Positions 61,159 to 64,000 of a DNA stretch of 64,000 bases are shown one piece after another. Made by a program: the position numbers and the translations under genes. Position 1 is the stretch's first letter; each line of letters begins with the position of its first letter. This DNA comes from Ailanthus altissimus (taxonomy: Eukaryota; Streptophyta; Magnoliopsida; Sapindales; Simaroubaceae), in NCBI GenBank assembly GCA_946807835.1, contig OX327684.1, forward strand, positions 11,742,501 through 11,806,500. The letters run 5' to 3'. The notes below the pieces were generated by a model that was not told where the DNA came from, ran no database searches, and worked only from the letters and a program-made list of their open reading frames with translations.

Positions 61159-62536
61159 TGATGTATGCTATACTAGCTAAGTGCACGTGCACTCTATCGT
61201 ATCAAGTAATATAGGATTTAAGTCCATATATCATTCCCACGGGGACTATACGTTTTAATACTATCAATTTAGTATTAAAATTATATCTACTTAATTTTTA
61301 TTCAGAAAAATGAAAATAAGACTTGAATTTAATTCAACTAACATTATCAAAGTAAACTAAGACTAATGAAATACAAGCAAATGGTAGAATTTAACAAGTA
61401 AAGATAATCTAGGGTTTTAACTTATTCTCTAGTATTTCATTGGATTCATTACCTTTTTAGTTAATCCCTTAATTCTAATTGTTGACTTAGACACTAATCT
61501 CATCACAAGCCTCTGTCGATGGTCAAGTGACCATATTACACATTCTAACAATCACCTAAATGTCTATGGCAATCAAAATAGAATCTAATTCATTAAGATC
61601 AAGTCAAAATAATACCATACATGCCATCTAGGTATATTGTTATCCTACATAGAACTCATAGTTGTTACCTTATGATTATGCATCAAACTATCATAGGCTA
61701 AACACATAAATCCATTTGTCAAGTTCATCATGGTTCTTCAATCATTCAAAATATAAGCTAGATATTATGAAAGCATTAAACTCTAATAGAATGAATCAAT
61801 TATAATGTATTAAGTTTATAAACTAAAAATTAGCAAAATTCAACTACATACTAGGTTCAATAGTCTACCTCTAGATGAAAATTGTTTAGCTAATCACAAA
61901 ACCAAGAGTATCAAACTAATCCATGAATAACATCAAGAACAAGAACATAATAATAAGAAAAGATTAAAAAAAATAAAGCAAGAAGACATCTTGGGTTACT
62001 TTTATCTCTTCTTGGACTTGAAGCTTTAATATTATTTTCTTGACTTTGATCTTTTGATTTGTGTTTTTAACTATTTCCCTAAAAATTTTCTCCTAAAACT
62101 CTATGTTTTGCCACTTAAAATAGTGCTTTTATAGATATGAGAAACCTTAGGGTTGGGGGCCTTCAAATCCAAGTCGAAATGGGACCTAAAAGAAGGAGAT
62201 TTATATGTCGCACGAGCGCTGCAGTGTTGAGAGTTAGCGTCGCGGAGTTGAGACCTAGAACATGATGGGTATGGGTGGCTATCTGCTCGTTGCAGCGCCC
62301 TAGTTTCTGCCTTGGGCGCTACTGTGGCCAGCCCTAAGTTTAAGCGCTCTTGTCTTTTTGATCACAACTTCTTCATTTCTTGTCCGATTTGTCTCCCGTT
62401 TGTTCTTAAACGTAAAATTTTCTGTTGCGCACCTATTTGTGATTAAAAAACACAATTAAATAGTAAACAATTCATGAATTAGAGCAAATATCTCGTTGAG
62501 AGTACTAAACATACTAGTGCTTTTATTGACCTATCA
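61159..62536 (-). repeat. D-family LTR, minus orientation
   Basis: 1,378 bp. On the minus strand it starts TGATAGGTCAATAAAAGCAC and ends AGCATACATCA. Confidence 0.87.
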
Positions 62537-64000
62537 GATACAAAAATATTTGTTTTCTAAATATGCTTGTTATTTATTTCCTATTTTTGTAATTAATTAA
62601 TTCCTACTATGAGTTAGGATTTGATTTTGTTTTTTCTTTTATACTCTTGGGAAAATTTGCTATATAAAGCATTGTAACCCTAAGGGGAATTTAGAGTTTT
62701 TACATTAATAATAGTGAGAGTTTTCTCTTGCTTCTTAAAGAACTTTTCCAAACTTATCAAGATTTTTCTGGTGACGTTCATCCTAAACTTATTACTTGCA
62801 ATCTTTTCTCAACTTTCTTGAGTGTGGCATCTACCTAAATATCTTATAACTTTAATTCTTATCTCTTTATAGTTAACGAGTTATTATCCTATATTTTTGT
62901 TTGTTTATCTGAATTAGAATGATTATTGGCAAAGTAACTTCATTGAGCATCAGGCCTCACTTTTTTTTGTGAAGTTCACATCAGAGTTTAGACTCTAAAT
63001 CAGGTTATTAAATATGTCTCAAGTCCAATGATGCTCTGAAAAAGATAGATTTCAAACTCTTCTTTAAATCCTTAGAAAAAAAGTTTAATCGATTGGAATC
63101 AAGGTTTGACGAGGTGAATGGGAGAATAGATAAAGTTAAATATAGTACACAAATGTGGCAGTCACCTAGAGCTCCTAATGTGCAACGAAGAGAGAGGAAT
63201 ACATTTATGTATAATTATGAAGATGACTAGCCGGATAACCTAGATGATGATGATCATGCCTATAATATTAATTTAGGCAGATTTAGACATAAAAATAGAG
63301 ATAGAGGAGTTAGATATAGAGATAGGATTTATAACAACTTAGGAAGCATTAAGATGAAGATTCTATCTTTTCAAGATAAAAATGATCCTGAAGTGTATTT
63401 AGAGTGGGAGAAAAAGATGAAATTGGTATTTGATTGCCACAACTACTCTGAATTGAAAAAAAGTAAAGTTGGCCACCATAGAATTTACTGACTATGCTAT
63501 TATATGGTGGGATCAACTTATTTTGAATGGGAGATAAAATTTTGAAAGACTTACTAATACATGGGAAGAGATGTAGGCTGTTATGAGGAGACGAAACATT
63601 GAAAGTCACTACTATAAAGACTTATTTCAGAAGTTGCAAAGCCTTGCTCAATGGTCTAAAAGTGTTGAAGACTGCCACAAAGAGATAGAAATTACCATGA
63701 TTCGAGCCAATATGGAGGAGAATCAAAAAGCTAATATAGCTAGGTTCCTAGTTGGTTTGAACCATGATATTAAAAATGTGGTGGAGTTACAACATTATGT
63801 TGAGTTGAATGACATATTGCACATGGGCATAAAAGTGGAGTAACAATTGAAGAGGAAAAGTTCCACACGAATTGGGTAGAATTCAAATTTTTCTTCAACA
63901 TGAAAATCGAATTGGAGCAAAAATGATGAAAAATATATTTTCAAGCCTAAGGCCAAAACCTCAAAATATAACAATGTAGGAGCACCAAACAAAGGTAAAT
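62537..64000 (+). mobile_element. Ty3/gypsy element H, 5' part, runs off the window
   Basis: LTR-like 62537-62983 with GCTATATAAAGCA near 62659 and the end GAAGTTCACATCA. The primer site is absent. Gag follows (63060-64000) with NLGSIKMKILSFQDKNDPEV, YLEWEKKMKLVFDCHNYSEL and VVELQHYVELNDILHMGIKV in shifting frames (63583-63843 open). Gag is related to G and C gag. The left LTR end was not fixed. Confidence 0.8.

Larger units (their letters stand above)
59546..62536 (-). mobile_element. minus-strand D-family Athila-like element, 3' truncated
   Basis: Read leftward: LTR 62536-61159 (1,378 bp, ends TGATAGG and CATACATCA), Asp-tRNA-like PBS 61152-61135, leader to 60926, a B LTR (60272-60925), then gag to 59546, where G adjoins. 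It is the inverted relative of the LTR at 50874. Confidence 0.85.

Overview
This is AT-rich, intron-containing plant nuclear DNA, most likely from a eudicot. The evidence is an adenosine kinase gene relic with plant-type exons, Ty3/gypsy elements of the chromovirus and Athila types, a Mutator-like transposase relic and a fragment of an integrated plant pararetrovirus. No intact host gene was found. About nine tenths of the window is retrotransposon sequence, much of it nested. That suits heterochromatin or pericentromeric DNA, but the species cannot be read from the sequence. LTR families are given working letters A to H here.

Layout. (1) 93-13035 is an ADK pseudogene that keeps its introns but carries frameshifts and lost splice sites. 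Two LTR elements sit in its introns: A1 (1634-7816, + strand, nearly intact, TSD CTTTC) and a minus-strand element (9026-12614, TSD CTAG) lacking most of RT, RNase H and integrase. (2) 13036-14939 has no recognised gene. (3) 14940-16480 is a degenerate MULE transposase. (4) 16568-22928 is element B1 (TSD GGCTT). Its 3' LTR is split by about 3.3 kb of pararetrovirus sequence (19306-22635), and its end plus TSD is tandemly duplicated. (5) 23244-37079 is an Athila-like element. Its 5' LTR holds a 2.2-kb solo LTR (which itself holds a probable SINE), its gag holds a 2.75-kb solo LTR, and its protease-RT interval holds B2 (TSD AGTTC). Its integrase is cut by A2 at 37080. (6) 37080-42976 is A2, then A3 joined to A2's RNase H. 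(7) 42977-50165 is a second Athila-like remnant (F) with C-family elements in it and a duplicated F/C junction. (8) 50166-52269 is the 3' end and LTR of a D-family Athila-like element. (9) 53182-59545 is element G, whose 3' LTR holds solo LTR A4 (TSD CAAAG). (10) 59546-62536 is a minus-strand D element with a B LTR in it. (11) From 62537 to the right edge is element H, which runs off the window.

Three observations go beyond cataloguing. First, families A, C and G encode a GPITRA(K/R)AK-like C-terminal tail of the polyprotein inside the first 220 bp or so of the LTR. In A1 the open frame demonstrably runs 220 nt into the 3' LTR. Second, B1 and B2 are separate insertions that share one RT-to-tail deletion junction, so B looks like a deleted family that spread using proteins made elsewhere. 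Third, LTRs A, B, C, G and H, otherwise diverged, share a module near the 3' end built from ACTTATCA and TGTGGCGT blocks.

Relative order can be read from the nesting: ADK, then A1 and the minus element; Athila-like element, then the solo LTRs, B2 and A2; A2, then A3; G, then A4; F, then C, then the local duplication. Coordinates of LTR ends and TSDs were read base by base. Domain limits in broken genes are approximate.
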